This document shows positions 23,965 through 35,540 of a DNA stretch of 64,000 bases, in pieces. Source of the stretch: Anaspis maculata (lineage: Eukaryota; Arthropoda; Insecta; Coleoptera; Scraptiidae). The stretch spans positions 372,001 through 436,000 of the forward strand of contig OX421963.1 of the NCBI GenBank assembly GCA_949128115.1. The letters run 5' to 3'. Below the pieces are notes generated by a model. That model searched no databases and had not been told where the DNA came from. It worked only from the letters and a program-made list of their open reading frames with translations. The position numbers were made by a program, and so were the translations under genes. How positions within the stretch are numbered: the stretch's first letter is position 1; every line of letters begins with the position of its first letter.

Positions 23965-24870
23965 GAGCTTTGAAAGATACCTGTCAAAATTTCAGCAATT
24001 TTCGTTCGAAGTCAAAGTTTCGCGGGGTCGGACAAGTCAACTTTTCTTGTTTGGAGTTGAATTCTTCATGTTCAATGTCAAAATTACGTGTATTGAGTCG
24101 AAGTTTCAAGACTAAGGTGAAGTTTTTCGTGTTCAAAGTCAGAATTTTGAGACAAAAGTCAAGGCTGTTCCCGTTTGAAGGCGCAATTTTGAGATGAGAG
24201 TCAGAGTTTTTGTGTGTTTGAAGTAGATGTTCTCATGTTTGGGGCCTGAGTTTTCCATGTTCAAAGTCACTTTTTCGCAATGAGAGTCGAAGTTGTTTGT
24301 CGTTCCAAGTCGGAATTTCAAGTCAAAAGTCGAAGTTTTTTTTGTGCTCCAAGTCTAAGTTTCCAGATGAAAATCAGATTTCGTGTTCGAAGTCAAAGTT
24401 TCGCGGGGTCGGACAAGTCAACTTGTCTTGTTTGAAGTCGAAAATTTCATGTTCAAAGTAGAAATTTCGTCTTTTAAGTTGAAGTTTTAAGATTGGGGTC
24501 AAGTTTTTCGTGTTCAAAGTCACATTTTCGCAATGAGAACCAAAGTTTGTCCTGTTTTCCGAGTCGAAATTTCCATTTCAGATATTTTCGTGTTTGAGTC
24601 AAATTTTTTGTGTTTGTAGTCAGAGTTTCCAGATTAAAGTCGAAATTTTTCATGTTCGAAGTCGAAATTGTGTGTTTGAAGTCTAAATATTGAGATCAAA
24701 GTCAAGTTTTTCGTATTCAAAATAAGATTTTCGAGATAAAAGTCGATGGTTTCTGCGTCCGAAGAGGAAATTTGGAAATAAAAGTCGAATTTTCTTATTT
24801 GGAGTTGAGTTTCCCTGTTTGAAGTCTTTGTATTTATAATCAAATTTTTTCGAAGTTGTTTGCGAAGTTG
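23965..24870 (+). repeat. ~30-bp 'gttcaaagtcgaaattt' minisatellite
   Basis: Units built from 'gtgttcaaagtc', 'gaagtttcaagt' and 'gaaatttcgtg' repeat about thirty times. A 'gcggggtcggacaagtcaac' block occurs twice (24015 and 24403), hinting at a ~390-bp higher-order period. The frame at 23970-24197 is a by-product. Confidence 0.75.
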
Positions 24871-26399
24871 ATTCCTTTCGTCAATTTTTGATCTGCTTAG
24901 ACTAGTCGATACCTCAAGTCTTAAGCTAGGTACTGCAAGAATGGAAAAAGTCGGATAAAGCTTCTACCAGGGTGTCAAATGAGATTGTACAAAACTTTTG
25001 AAGGTTTTTGTCTACTTCTGGAGACCGATGAGAATATCAACTACCATAACGCTCATTTTCTTGACCGCTTTACACAAAGTTAATTTTGGAATTGGAGCTC
25101 GAAAAGAAGCATGCCATCGAGTATAAAGCGGAACAGATTTAGAACCAAATGTTGCATGTGTGCCGTTGTTATACCGTGAATATCTGGACGCGGCTATATT
25201 TTAACTCAACATGACACACGAACATGAAAAGTTAACCTTTTGTTTGTTCTCCGGCTAGCTAAGTGCTAAGTAGTAGTTGTTGTATACGGCGGTTTCATTG
25301 CCAAAAAATGCACCTGGCAATGGGAGAATTTTCGATATAATTACTCGTATAATCTACAAATAGCACGGGCGCGTATGTTCGAAAACACGGTCGTGTAAAT
25401 GTCAATTTTCGAAGGTTGGATTCCTTGTTGTACATAAGCTTGTTGTGCGCGCCTTTCGCGATAATTTTAACCGACAAAAAATTCTTTGTTGCTTTTCAAA
25501 GGGATCGGTATAGCTTATATTTTGTTATTTAGAAGAGCTATTTTATTTCATCACGCTAAATTGGCGGAGGAGCCGTGCAAAGCTTTTAGGCGTTTCAGAG
25601 AGTAGCTGGAATATTCTCTAATACAAGACGCGAGCGCGTAAAATCGACATGGCTGAGAAGCAGGTCGGAAAAATTATTATAGACTAAAACTCACAGTTTA
25701 TGCTATGAACAGTCGAACTACACCGTATATTTGTTAATCAGTCCTATAGGCGTACGTACAAAACGTGAATGCATATTTAATGCAATCGTCAATTCAAATT
25801 TGGCATAAATTTATTCCCATATAAATATTCACATAGACAACTTTTCAAACTTCATCACATAGGTGTATAGGTACGAGTGTTAATATTTTATTTGAAATGT
25901 TATACTCGGGTATCTCTATCAGTCTGACAGCTTGAAATATATGTATAACAGTAAAAATAATGAATATATGAACCGAACATTCAAATTAGGTTGGAGGTAT
26001 TCAAAAAGTTGGATCCTGTCTAGACTAAATTAACGCGTTTAGTTCACTTTTAAACCTGGTGTACCTAGCTGTTGAATTATAAATATTCAAATTGGTTTAA
26101 AATAACTGAAATGTTTTAGTTACAATTTCCGTATTCCATACGCCTGGGTGTGTTGAAATAGTAATGTGTAATTACCCACAGTGGAATAGTGCAGCTAATT
26201 AGGAAGTGTCATTATGAATAGAACAAACTGGATTTTTTTGGCTTTCAGCGATACGTTTCAGCCACTTCAAAACTATGTCAATTTCAGTGGCACAATTTCT
26301 GGATGACTCGATCTTCAAACTATTCTTCCAGTATACTGGAAGCGTTGTTTCACTAATGAAGCATAATGCGTGAAGTTCCTGATTTTTGGAGTCCAGAAA
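24871..26399. other. Unassigned intergenic DNA
   Basis: AT-rich, with no repeats or coding signals recognised. The minus frame at 25295-25477 is not supported by any domain. Confidence 0.4.
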
Positions 26400-26560
26400 G
26401 CTAATATGAGATGAAATTCGGCTTTGTGGGGGCTATGAATAGCACAAGAAGATAAAAGGGGGCCTGATATTATTTTGTGAAACCCAGAAAGAAACAGGAG
26501 AGCTCCCTGAAAAAACTGAGAAGGCACATGGAAGCTTTCAGACTTTTCATAATGTCTACG
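26400..26560 (+). repeat. Trace of GGGGGC-rich repeat family
   Basis: Words 'gcacaagaagataaaagggg', 'gcctgat' and 'gaaggcacatggaagctttc' match the family at 6 and 15.5-18.1 kb. It is a single diverged unit. Confidence 0.55.
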
Positions 26561-28255
26561 AGGGCTTCAAGGAACGTTTTTATGAAGAAACGGGAACTCC
26601 GTAGATTTTTCGACTAGTCAGCATCAGATCTGATCCATAACTCGACGAAATAAGCGTCTGTGAAGCGACTACTCACACAAAAACCAAAGCTAGTCATTCC
26701 CGAAACCCCATACTTGAATCCCTGAGTAAATCCCAAGTTCCAAACCTCATTTACTGAATAAACTACTAATTAGCTTTACCCATGAGCGCGTTAATGATTC
26801 GAGGGTGCAGTTAGCGGCCCAGTGTACACCGTTCCCGAGACCACCCCCCTTCATGATGATCACATCGGCCTGGAGCATCCCCAAAACTCATTCTTACTGT
26901 TACTGCACCTATTCCCTTTCTGTTACCGCACCTATCCCCTTTCTGTTACCACTAGAGAAACCGTCCCGAACACGAAAAGCGGGAGCAATGGAGTATATTT
27001 TAATTATTGTATATTATACAGACATACTCGTATAGACACGTATTATACAGCTACTCGTGGACGGGAATATAGAGATGAGAATTGCATTATACCAAGAAAT
27101 AACGTATATATGAGAATGTGCGCAAACAGAGAATTCGAGCGACGGCCTTATATGCTAAACGTCCTTGTTTTCGTATAGTCATGGCCATATCCAGCCGAGA
27201 ATCCTGGAGCGGACCACTCCAGTGGAGCAACGATTCTCATTCCAGTTTACCTACAAATTATCCTTGTTATCATCCTTGCTCTGCATGCCTTCTCCCAGAC
27301 TATGGGTGTACTATCGTCACTTGAAGTTATTCATCTTCCTGATCATTAATCCCATACGGATTCCTCATCCTTATACAATCCATTTTCTGAGAGTTCAGTC
27401 TCGAGTCTTACTTGCGGCCAAAACTACGTCGGATTACCATGACAACAGCATGAAATAGCCAATCAGGAAGTTGCATTTGGCAATTTTGACACCGCTGCCA
27501 CTTTGCACCGCCTGACTTAGGATCGGGTCATTCTTGTTCAAACTATTTTTGTTCAATTTCCAACAGGTATCCATTCCAGTAAGTACAGTCCTATTTGCCT
27601 TTCCCTATTTCTTTTTTTCATTTTTCACTCACTGACTTTTTGCCTCATAGTCAACGCTCAACATCATCGCTTGAATGTTCTTGTTTAGTCTGTGATCATT
27701 TTCTTTCAATTTTTACTGGTCATCGCCGTAACCAAAAACATCCTTCTATCATACAACAAATCTTATCAACTTAACGGCGTTAATTAAACATTCGATCTTC
27801 AAGTTACATTTTGCAATTTCTGTGGAGAACGTAGACCAAAGATGGGACAAATTCACCAAGTGGCAATTTTTTTATGTGCATGTCAGAAAAGCGTTATCCA
27901 TATAAAAGCAAAAACTCCTGCAGCAACTTGACGGAAGCTTCGACTACTCAACGTTTCAAACAGAACCAAAATCAGCTGCGGTAAAACAGAGATATCTCGA
28001 ATCAAATTTGACGTGTGATATTTCAATTATTTGATAGTTTAGCTCCATGTTTTCAAGTGTTGCCCGAACCAGAGGAATTTAACCCCTATTTTTTAGTGAA
28101 CATCCCCTATCGGAAACTTTGCGCTGGTTTTGCTTGTATCAATTTTTTTTGCATAGCGCAAAAAAAATCAACAAACTGCCACGTTAACATTTACATTTCG
28201 CATTCAATCAGAATATTTTGCAATTAGTCAGCAAGAAGGTGAGTACGTTGCATTG
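26561..28255. other. Intergenic DNA with a 3-copy 23-bp repeat
   Basis: Near 26893-26957, 'tctgttaccgcacctatccc' repeats about three times at 23-bp spacing. Overlapping frames at 26805-27458 have no domain features. The rest is unassigned. Confidence 0.45.
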
Positions 28256-28257
28256 AT

Positions 28258-28875
28258 TCTTAAGTAATGAAAACCGCAAGCCTCAAACTCATGCTCTTAT
28301 TCTACTCTCATTTATGGCGTTTTTGGCCCACTTTTCTAGGGTAAACCGACCGATGGTCAAGAGCATGAGCCTCAGAGCACAGTCTTTTTAGACGTTAATA
28401 TGTCAAATTGGCAACAGTTAACTGAAGTATCAACCATAGAATTCTTCACAAAATGACACAAATATTGTCTAGCTCCCAGCCTAGTTCGGCGAACAATTTT
28501 CGAATTTCAGGGTGGGTAGAGTTCTGGCAGTAAGAAGTCACTCTGTTCCACGGCCGAATTTATGAAACATGGCTATAGCCTGTTTGATTTCTACATATAA
28601 GTGATAAAAACCGCAAGCCTCAAACTCATACTCTATTCTACTCTTAATTCATGGCGTTTTTGACCTTGTTCTCTAGGGTAAACCGACCGATAATCAAGAG
28701 TAAGAGCCTCAGAGCACAGTCTTTCCAGACGTATAGATATGTCAAATTGGCAACAGTCAACTGAAGTATCACTAATGATCAAATTCTTCACAGAATGACA
28801 CAATTATTGTTCAGTTCTCAGCCAAGTTTCGCAAACAATGCTCGAATTTGAGGATGGGCAGAGTTCTGACGAGCT
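28258..28875 (+). repeat. Tandem duplication, ~340-bp unit, two copies
   Basis: 28262-28530 and 28602-28873 align along their length: 'aaaccgcaagcctcaaactc', 'agggtaaaccgaccgat', 'gagcctcagagcacagtct', 'tgtcaaattggcaacagt' and 'gggtagagttctgg' or 'gggcagagttctga'. Each copy has an internal inverted pair ('ctcaaactcatgctctt' against 'aagagcatgagcctca'). Confidence 0.85.
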
Positions 28876-28983
28876 TTTTTTCAACAGACTACCATGAGAA
28901 AAGAAGTGGTTTTAGGCTGTATAGTATACGTAGAGTATTAATATTTCTCCCTCCAAAATAAAGATGAAGAGTCAGATGTTTTT

Positions 28984-29180
28984 CCCGGCGGTAGCTCGGT
29001 GGGCTCCGTCTTGGCTTCAAACCCAGAGGTTCGGAGTTCAAATCTCGCTAAGGCAGGTGGCTTTTCTCCATGCACTCTCAAGTACTTTGGCGTGTACTAA
29101 CCGAGCGGTCAGTACCGTTTGGATTACCCCACATTTTTTCAGGAGCTTAAAAGCCCCAAAATACTGCAAAAGTTGCTAAA
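28984..29180 (+). mobile_element. tRNA-derived SINE
   Basis: The head has an A-box-like TAGCTCGGTGG at 28992-29002 and a B-box-like GAGTTCAAATCTC about 32 nt later. Between them is an anticodon-arm-like 'cttggcttcaaacccag' with one stem mismatch and loop CTTCAAA. The acceptor stem does not close well, so a functional tRNA is unlikely. A SINE-like body 'catgcactctcaagtacttt' to 'ccgagcggtcagtaccg' follows. The exact 3' end is unclear. Confidence 0.6.
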
Positions 29181-30065
29181 GGATTGCTGGGACATTTTTC
29201 AACAAACGGAAAAACTATCAGCTGTTCTACAATTTTGAGAGACGTAGAAGATTAAAAACAGAGCCGTTTTGTAAAAAAAGCTGCCAACAAAAGGGGAAGA
29301 AATATTTGTTCCCACATAAATAGAGAAACGCTCTATATTGAATATTTTGACACACATAGTACACCGTATAAAAAGAATTGAGTTTCTACCTTCGATTTTG
29401 AGGGAGAAATTCTCAAATTCAAAATGATTTTGCCTGCTGAGGATACATGCTTGATTTGCCAATTTCTCCTCGAGTTTTTCACTGATATGTTTTCTCCACT
29501 TATATGGAAATCCTCAACCGTCTCGCTTAAAATCGGAGCAAATACCTACTGGAAGATCAATTTGTCTATACAAAATGTTGTTTCCGTGAAGAAAAAAAAC
29601 TTATCAGGTTTTTCCTCGGGTTTTTCAGTACAATTCGTGTGTTGCTGATCGAATTTTGTGAAAACTGTTCTACAGGTGTCCACGGTTCAAGTGCTCTCAT
29701 AAAGGGTTGTATTCTTTCGTCGAATGCAAGAAAATGTTCCTCGTATTTTTTTTCCAGGCTTCACTTTCCAAGTTACAGGGAGTCAAAAAATTAGACGAAG
29801 ATAGGAGAATTCATTTCTCAATAAACTATCTTGTAATCAGTGTGAGTTATATTGAACAGAAGCAATATATTCTGATGTCTTCTTTCCAGTTATTCCAATA
29901 ATTTCGATAATACTGTAGCTTACAAAAGTCTCATCAGTCAATTTATTGTTATGATCGATTTTCATGTTTTGCAAGCATAAAATGCCGTTTCTTCTTGAAA
30001 ATGGTTGGCTTTAGAGCTTAAGACCAAGAGTACCTCTTTTGCTTGAAATTGTCCGTGGTATCAGA
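29181..30065. other. Unassigned intergenic DNA
   Basis: No gene or repeat was recognised. Short frames at 29424-29648 and 29707-29901 lack supporting features. Confidence 0.4.
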
Positions 30066-30070
30066 AGATT

Positions 30071-30263
30071 TGAATCAAAAGGATGAAAAGGAAAAAAAAG
30101 GAAAAACACTTACTGAAAGATCTAGGTTTCAGAATCCCGGCCAGAATGAGCCGCTTTTCTACGGCTACAAGGCAAGAACCTAGAGATTCTGGCCAGGATC
30201 CTGAATCCTGGATCTTTCAGCCAGTTTTTTTTTTTTTTTTTCTTTTCATCCTTTTGATTCAAA
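30071..30263. mobile_element. Palindromic MITE-like element
   Basis: Left 'ttgaatcaaaaggatgaaaa' is matched by right 'cttttcatccttttgattca'. Inner arms 'ctgaaagatctaggtttcag' and 'tcctggatctttcag', then 'cccggccagaat' and 'attctggccagg', also pair. The whole ~190 bp can fold into one hairpin. A T-run of about 17 nt lies in the right arm. Confidence 0.8.
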
Positions 30264-31240
30264 TAAGTTTTCCTGACCGGGGAATTTTACCTTTTCTTGT
30301 CATTTAGGGCTCAATTTCAACATATATCTGTCACTGACGAGAGCTAACAAGCTCGAAACAAACGTTTGCATGACAGTTATGAGGGAATTAACAGTTTTTT
30401 TTCAATGAAATAGTCGATGCGAATTGACATTCCATCTTACCTTCTGTACCTTTCTTCCTCCCAAAAATGAGTTTTGTTGTCACCTAGTAAATTCAAGTAT
30501 CAGAGGATGTTATCAAAGATTGATTCCATCTCAGTAGCGTGCAGATAACCGGAGTTGATTGGTGGGTAACCCTAATATCTACGTCACTGGTTTCCTAACA
30601 AAGTGATGGTAGACCCTAAATTAAAACTAATCGATAGTGTATCAAATGTACCAAGTTTGGTTTTCGTGAAAATAGTTGTTACTAAGTTGCAGCAAAAGAA
30701 GATTTTTTTTCTAATCTTTCAGCCCGAAATATGAGCTTTCGAAAAAACTGGAGCCCGAAAAAAAAATTGGAAGAAAAAATTTCTTGCATTTGGCCAAAGA
30801 ACACAACCTTGCAGTTAAAGCACTTGAACCGTTAGCACCCTGTATAATTAAGACATTACGTTTCAAGTTTTCGTTCTAAATTGATGCATGCTGCTATGCC
30901 GAGTTTTGATTCAGGAGAGCTTAGAGTCATATTTTTTCTAATAAAACTGACAACTGCGAGAGCCGCGATATTTTTGCAAATGCAAGATATGTGATGCAAA
31001 ATATTCCACAATAAGGCTAGCGTGCACGGTGCAGAGTTTGAAAATTTTTGTTGGTGAAAAACTGGAAGCAGGCATATTATTATAATGTTCTCTGTCAAGT
31101 CTCAGATTTATAGCGATAATATTGATGACCTTATACAAGTTGAATTCACTATAGGAATAACTAGATGAAACGCACTCAAAATGAACTACTTTTTTTTCGC
31201 TAATTTCTCGGCTAATTTGATCAAAATAAGGAAAAGCAAA
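30264..31240. other. Unassigned intergenic DNA
   Basis: AT-rich, with no coding or repeat structure recognised. Confidence 0.4.
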
Positions 31241-31244
31241 TATC

Positions 31245-32615
31245 CTTCAATATAAATATATCGCTGTACTAGAATGATAGTAAGACAACTTGAAAAACAT
31301 ACTTTCGAGTAATCAATCTCAACTTGAACATTTCAGAAGAACAAAAAACACTCTTCTTCTCAAAATTTCTAACATTTTTTCAATTTCCAGTTGTATTATA
31401 TCGCCCCTGATAGACCTGTGAGAAATTCATCATGAAATAACGTTTACTCGATGAGAAAAAAATCAAAAAGTGAACATATCCTTGTGTATCGCTAGAAATT
31501 ATAGTTCTGTTGGAAGTTGTCGGTTTTTTTTTATGTAAGTTATCCTACTATCCGTCAAGAATTCGTAGTGATTTCAAAATTATCCCTCTTTTTTTTCAAG
31601 TTGTCCGAGTATTGCACAGTAAGCATAGCCTGGTTCACATATTTTTCATAGTCATCTTTGTATTATATGACATGGAATAAGCCCACTAGTTTTTGACTGT
31701 CATCTGACAAATAGAAGTGTCACCATCAGAAACTGAAAATTCATATGGAAGTCCTTGAAAAACTGTATTCAGAACAGTAGATAGTGTTTCGCTAACTGTC
31801 ATCTGCCAAATATTGAGAAATATCAAAGTTCATAACTTTGTCGTTTAATTATTCAAGATTTTTTGTCAAACTCTTTATCCTGTGAATCGATTCTTACGAT
31901 TTCTTTCATTTTTATAGCAGTCTTAACCAATATACGTCTGCCTCTGCATCTATCCATCGTTTTGGTTTGTGTTTATCACAAAAATCGTTCAGTTTTACCC
32001 AACACAAACTGAGCTGGATAACGAAATCATGGCAAAGTACATTGAAGATGAGTTGAAATTAATTAGTCATTTCAAACAATTTACGGAACATTTCTGGTCA
32101 AATAGTGGGACAACTTAGAGAAAATTAAGATATTTTACAAATGCATGAGGGTATGTTTTGTGCAATAGTGAGTTAAAATGAAATATCCGAAGACTTTTAT
32201 TGAATCAGTTGGTTTTTTGATATGAAAGTAAGATATCTTTTACAGTAAAATACTGTAATAACTTGAAAAACAAAGACAACTAGAAATTTTCAAATCAGAT
32301 TTGTTGTAAAATTGGGACATGTTGAAATGTCTTCGTATTATACCAGAATGCAAGATCAAATTCGATCTATTTCTCAGTAGAAGAAATAGAACATTTTGAC
32401 ATGTCTGAGTATTAGACCAGAGCTGTTTAAAAAACAGACAATTATAACAGTGAGATATTCATTTTTTATGTACTTCCATGATGATTCTGAGTAACTCGAT
32501 TGTTTTACCAGGTAGAGAATAGCTTGGAGCTATAGATTTTGAATTAATCCAAAAATCAGAAATTTGAAGTTATCTTACTATCATTCTAGCACAGCAATAT
32601 ATCAATGTTTTATTT
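31245..32615. repeat. Segment bounded by a short inverted repeat
   Basis: 'tagaatgatagtaagacaac' (31270-31290) faces 'gttatcttactatcattcta' (32570-32590). Related words occur inside: 'agttatcctactatcc' (31539), 'aagttgtccgagtattg' (31599) and 'atagtgggacaactta' (32102). This may be a decayed non-autonomous transposon with subterminal repeats. No protein is encoded. Confidence 0.4.
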
Positions 32616-32868
32616 TCTCATCAAACGTTTCTTGCAATTTTCTTTGCGTCTTGTATATTGTAAAAGACAGGCTTGAATTGATAATCGAGCCATCTCTTGA
32701 GGATTTACCGCAGTCAGGGAGATTTGTAGCCGTTAACACTGATTAACCCTCAACTGTGTTGCTGTTCGCAAGAGTTGCATGGAATATAAACCAAATGAGT
32801 TCGAGATCAATGGATGCAAAATTTAATACTGACTTTTTCGCCTCCTCGTCTATTTTTCTCTCAAGCAA

Positions 32869-33443
32869 CGTATGGTCCGAAAGTTTTGGAAATTTTTTCA
32901 GAAGCTAATAGCTTTTTTTGAATAGTTTTAATTTTGTAGCTGATTAGGTATTGCAAAAACTAGCATTATCTCAACCAATTTCAAATTCATATTGACCATA
33001 TTGAAGATGAGCCATTATCTTTGATGGCTTTCAGTTTTCTTCTGCAATGTTCGATCAGTCTCTGGACAACAGCAGGATTAATTTCTCAGAGCTCCCGCCT
33101 CCCAATGTACCGCAAGCTCGACCAATATAAGATTTTTGGTAAGTATTGAGCAGTATAGTATACGACAAGGGATGGAGAGCTGCAAATGAGGACCAATTAC
33201 GGCGTCACATTTTCCAATAACAGAGAATTTCGATTCGAAGAAATTGATACAAAAAATTATGGAACATGGCAGAAAAAAATTGAGATCCATCGAAGATAAT
33301 GGTCCATTATCAATATGTTGAATGTGAGTTTGTTATTGTTATATATGATGTTGATTTTTGCAATATCAAGTTCAAAAATTAAGACTTTTCAGAAAAAGTT
33401 ATTAGCTTTGAACGATTCCCCAGAAAACTTTCGGACCATACGT
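32869..33443. mobile_element. Palindromic foldback element, 575 bp
   Basis: 'acgtatggtccgaaagtttt' at the left is exactly inverted at 33424-33443. The arms continue imperfectly inward ('aagctaatagcttttt', 'attgcaaaaactagcat', 'ccattatctttgatgg' against their right-hand counterparts). No coding capacity is seen. Confidence 0.8.
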
Positions 33444-33649
33444 TATACCGGTTTGACCGAAAAAATTGGAGTTTTCCCGGCGTGAAGTTTTTAACTCTTA
33501 ATTTGGCTAGCGTCAAGCGGACTTTTCGGGACTTCTTTTTGACAGCAGAGGCTTCATCCACGATGGTCGAAGCCGAATTTTCAACAAAAAAAGGCAGTCA
33601 AGCTGCTTATCGAAGAAAACAGTAGTTTGAAGTCGTTCAGTAAGTATGA

Positions 33650-33965
33650 TTTTCCAGTTTTCTTTCAATTTTATTCTAGGGTTTTTGTCGGTAGATTTTT
33701 TGTCGGTAGCTTCTCGTCTGTAGCTTTTTGGTTTTTAGCTTTTTTCACTCTAGCTCTCTTTGTCTTCAGCTTTTTGTCTATACAGGTTTTTTACGTGTAG
33801 TTTTTTTTTTCAACCCTTTAATTTTTAGTCTACAGCTTTTTTGTGACGTTTTTTGTGCTCAACTTTTTTGACTCCTGCTTTTTTGTCTTCAGTTTTTTTG
33901 CCTCAAACTTTTTTTTGACCACTTTTTTTTCAATTTTTATCTACTTTTTTCTCTGGCCTATCAAT
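33650..33965 (+). repeat. T-rich ~20-bp minisatellite
   Basis: Degenerate units of 'gtctgtagctttttgg', 'gtcttcagctttttg' and 'gcctcaaactttttt' repeat about 15 times. The frame at 33843-34037 arises from this repeat. Confidence 0.7.
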
Positions 33966-33990
33966 CAGACGTTTCATGGTTTCGCTCGTG

Positions 33991-34118
33991 CAGGATTACG
34001 CCGGCGTTGGCAGGACCGAGTACTGGGTAGCGCCTGATCAATGAGTACCTATATCAGGATTACGCCGGCGTTGGCAGGTCTGAGTACTGAGTAGCGCCTA
34101 GTCAATGAGTACCTGAGT
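33991..34118 (+). repeat. Two-copy 64-bp tandem repeat
   Basis: 33991-34054 and 34055-34118 begin 'caggattacgccggcgttgg' and end 'caatgagtacct'. They differ at a handful of positions. The repeat sits exactly between the T-rich array and a GC-rich island. Confidence 0.9.
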
Positions 34119-34119
34119 A

Positions 34120-35540
34120 TTCGGCGAAGCTCGGAAGCTGAACTGGGACATGTTTTTCGTCCCAGTCCCAGGATGCTGCACTCACTGATGTGGTGACGCT
34201 TCCCGATGCTGACGATCCATCACCACCGATGCCGGTCGATCCGCCGGGGGCATCCAAAAGACGTCTCCAGCGATCGTCGCCAAAACACAAGAAGTCGAAG
34301 AACAACACCACCCACGCACGCACGAATCGAAGCACCGGGGCCACGTGGCTGGTAACCGCGAAACACCCGGCATAAACGTCACTGGAGGCGGCGAGAGAAG
34401 GGGGGCGGCCGAAAGAAGTTGTGTGGTGTGTGTCGCACTGCAAGACCACTGATGCCGCAACTTCTCTCTTAGCTTGTACGACTAATCGCGTTACTGTTGT
34501 AGCTGCTACCGACTTGCGTTGCCACCGGCATACCAGGTGGTGATTGCGGTCGCGGCTCTTCTTTCGATTTTTGCGCGGCGCCGATGTTGACGATGATGGA
34601 GGGGGGGGCGCGACAGCGGGAGGAGAGGCGAGAGGGGGAAGCGCGGGCCCTCCAGCGGTAGCCGAAGGTTCTGTGTTCGATGCTCTCTCAGTACAGTTCG
34701 CGGCAACCTCCCGAGTTTGTGACGCCTGTTTTTGCCACCACCGACAGAACGCGACTACCGATGTCACGGAATTCTTTTACGGCGACAAATTGTCGCCGCG
34801 TTGCGATCACACACACATCCACAAGACATGACACACAAGCGCACTGGCGTTCTCTCTCTCTCTCTCCTCTGCACACACACACACACACAAACACACAGAC
34901 AAATCGGCAGAAAAAAATCTATCGCAACGGGAGAGCGAGCGAGCGAGCGCGGAACGAACCACCACCACCACCACCACCAGGCTCTTCTTCTATCCTCCTC
35001 CGGGGACCCTTGACGGCGGTCTGAAAGACGAAGAGCTACCTATAGCGCGGAGCGGCGCCGCGCGTGCATTTTTCCTCCCCTCGTCGGACCGATTGATCTC
35101 CACCACCACTCGCGGCGGAACGGGACCGCCTTTTTCCGAAAAATGCGCCCAACCCATCGGCACCGGCCGCCCCCCCTCTTTCTTTTCCGGCGGGCGCCCC
35201 TCCTGACGCGCGGCTCTCTCGGCATTTTTCGTGCCGGTGTCTGCGTGTCTGTGTGTGTGCGCCCGCGACGAGGGGGACAGGGAGGAGAGCCGCGCCGCCG
35301 AGGGGGGCGAGGGGCGGCGCCGGTTGGGCGGCCGGGGTCCGCCCTTCCCCCCGGGGCTGGCCCAATCGGGGCGGCAGCGTGATGGATCGACCGCGTGGCG
35401 CGGCACACGGTCGTGGCAGCGGCAGCAGAGCGGGCCGCCGGAGTTGCCGAAGAGAAGAAAAGCGGCAGACGCGCCGCGGATCACGTGGGGGAGGCACGGC
35501 ACGGCTCACGCGGCAGGCGCGGAAAGAGTCCGACAGTCAC
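34120..35540. promoter_or_regulatory. GC-rich, CpG-rich island with microsatellites
   Basis: Base composition changes sharply from AT-rich to GC-rich, with many CG dinucleotides. It contains (CT)n and (CA)n at 34851-34898, (GAGC)n near 34932-34950 and (CCA)n near 34961-34979. Overlapping long frames exist on both strands and in several frames (34102-34767, 34990-35509, 35231-35648). That is what GC-rich DNA gives by chance, so none is called as a gene. It could be a promoter with a first exon. Confidence 0.5.
34172..34375 (+). CDS. Possible terminal coding exon in the GC-rich island
   Basis: An acceptor-like 'tgtttttcgtcccag' ends at 34165, with a second CAG at 34171. The following frame reads DAALTDVVTLPDADDPSPPM, then PVDPPGASKRRLQRSSPKHK and a basic tail, ending in TAA at 34373-34375. 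The proline-rich then lysine/arginine-rich composition is plausible for a nuclear protein. No domain is recognised, no upstream exon was identified, and a 221-codon frame overlaps on the other strand, so support is weak. Confidence 0.2.
   Translation, partial: DAALTDVVTLPDADDPSPPMPVDPPGASKRRLQRSSPKHKKSKNNTTHARTNRSTGATWLVTAKHPA

Noticed and set aside
28984..29056. Functional tRNA with anticodon TCA
   Set aside because: The acceptor stem does not close, the anticodon stem has a mismatch and a SINE-like body follows.
34102..34767. 221-codon minus-strand frame
   Set aside because: Low-complexity Ser/Pro/Ala composition in the GC-rich island, overlapping a more plausible plus-strand exon. No recognised family.
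34990..35509. Long overlapping frames of 114-170 codons on both strands
   Set aside because: They occur in three or more frames at once in very GC-rich, microsatellite-bearing DNA, where stop codons are rare. No domain, splice signal or consistent start was seen.
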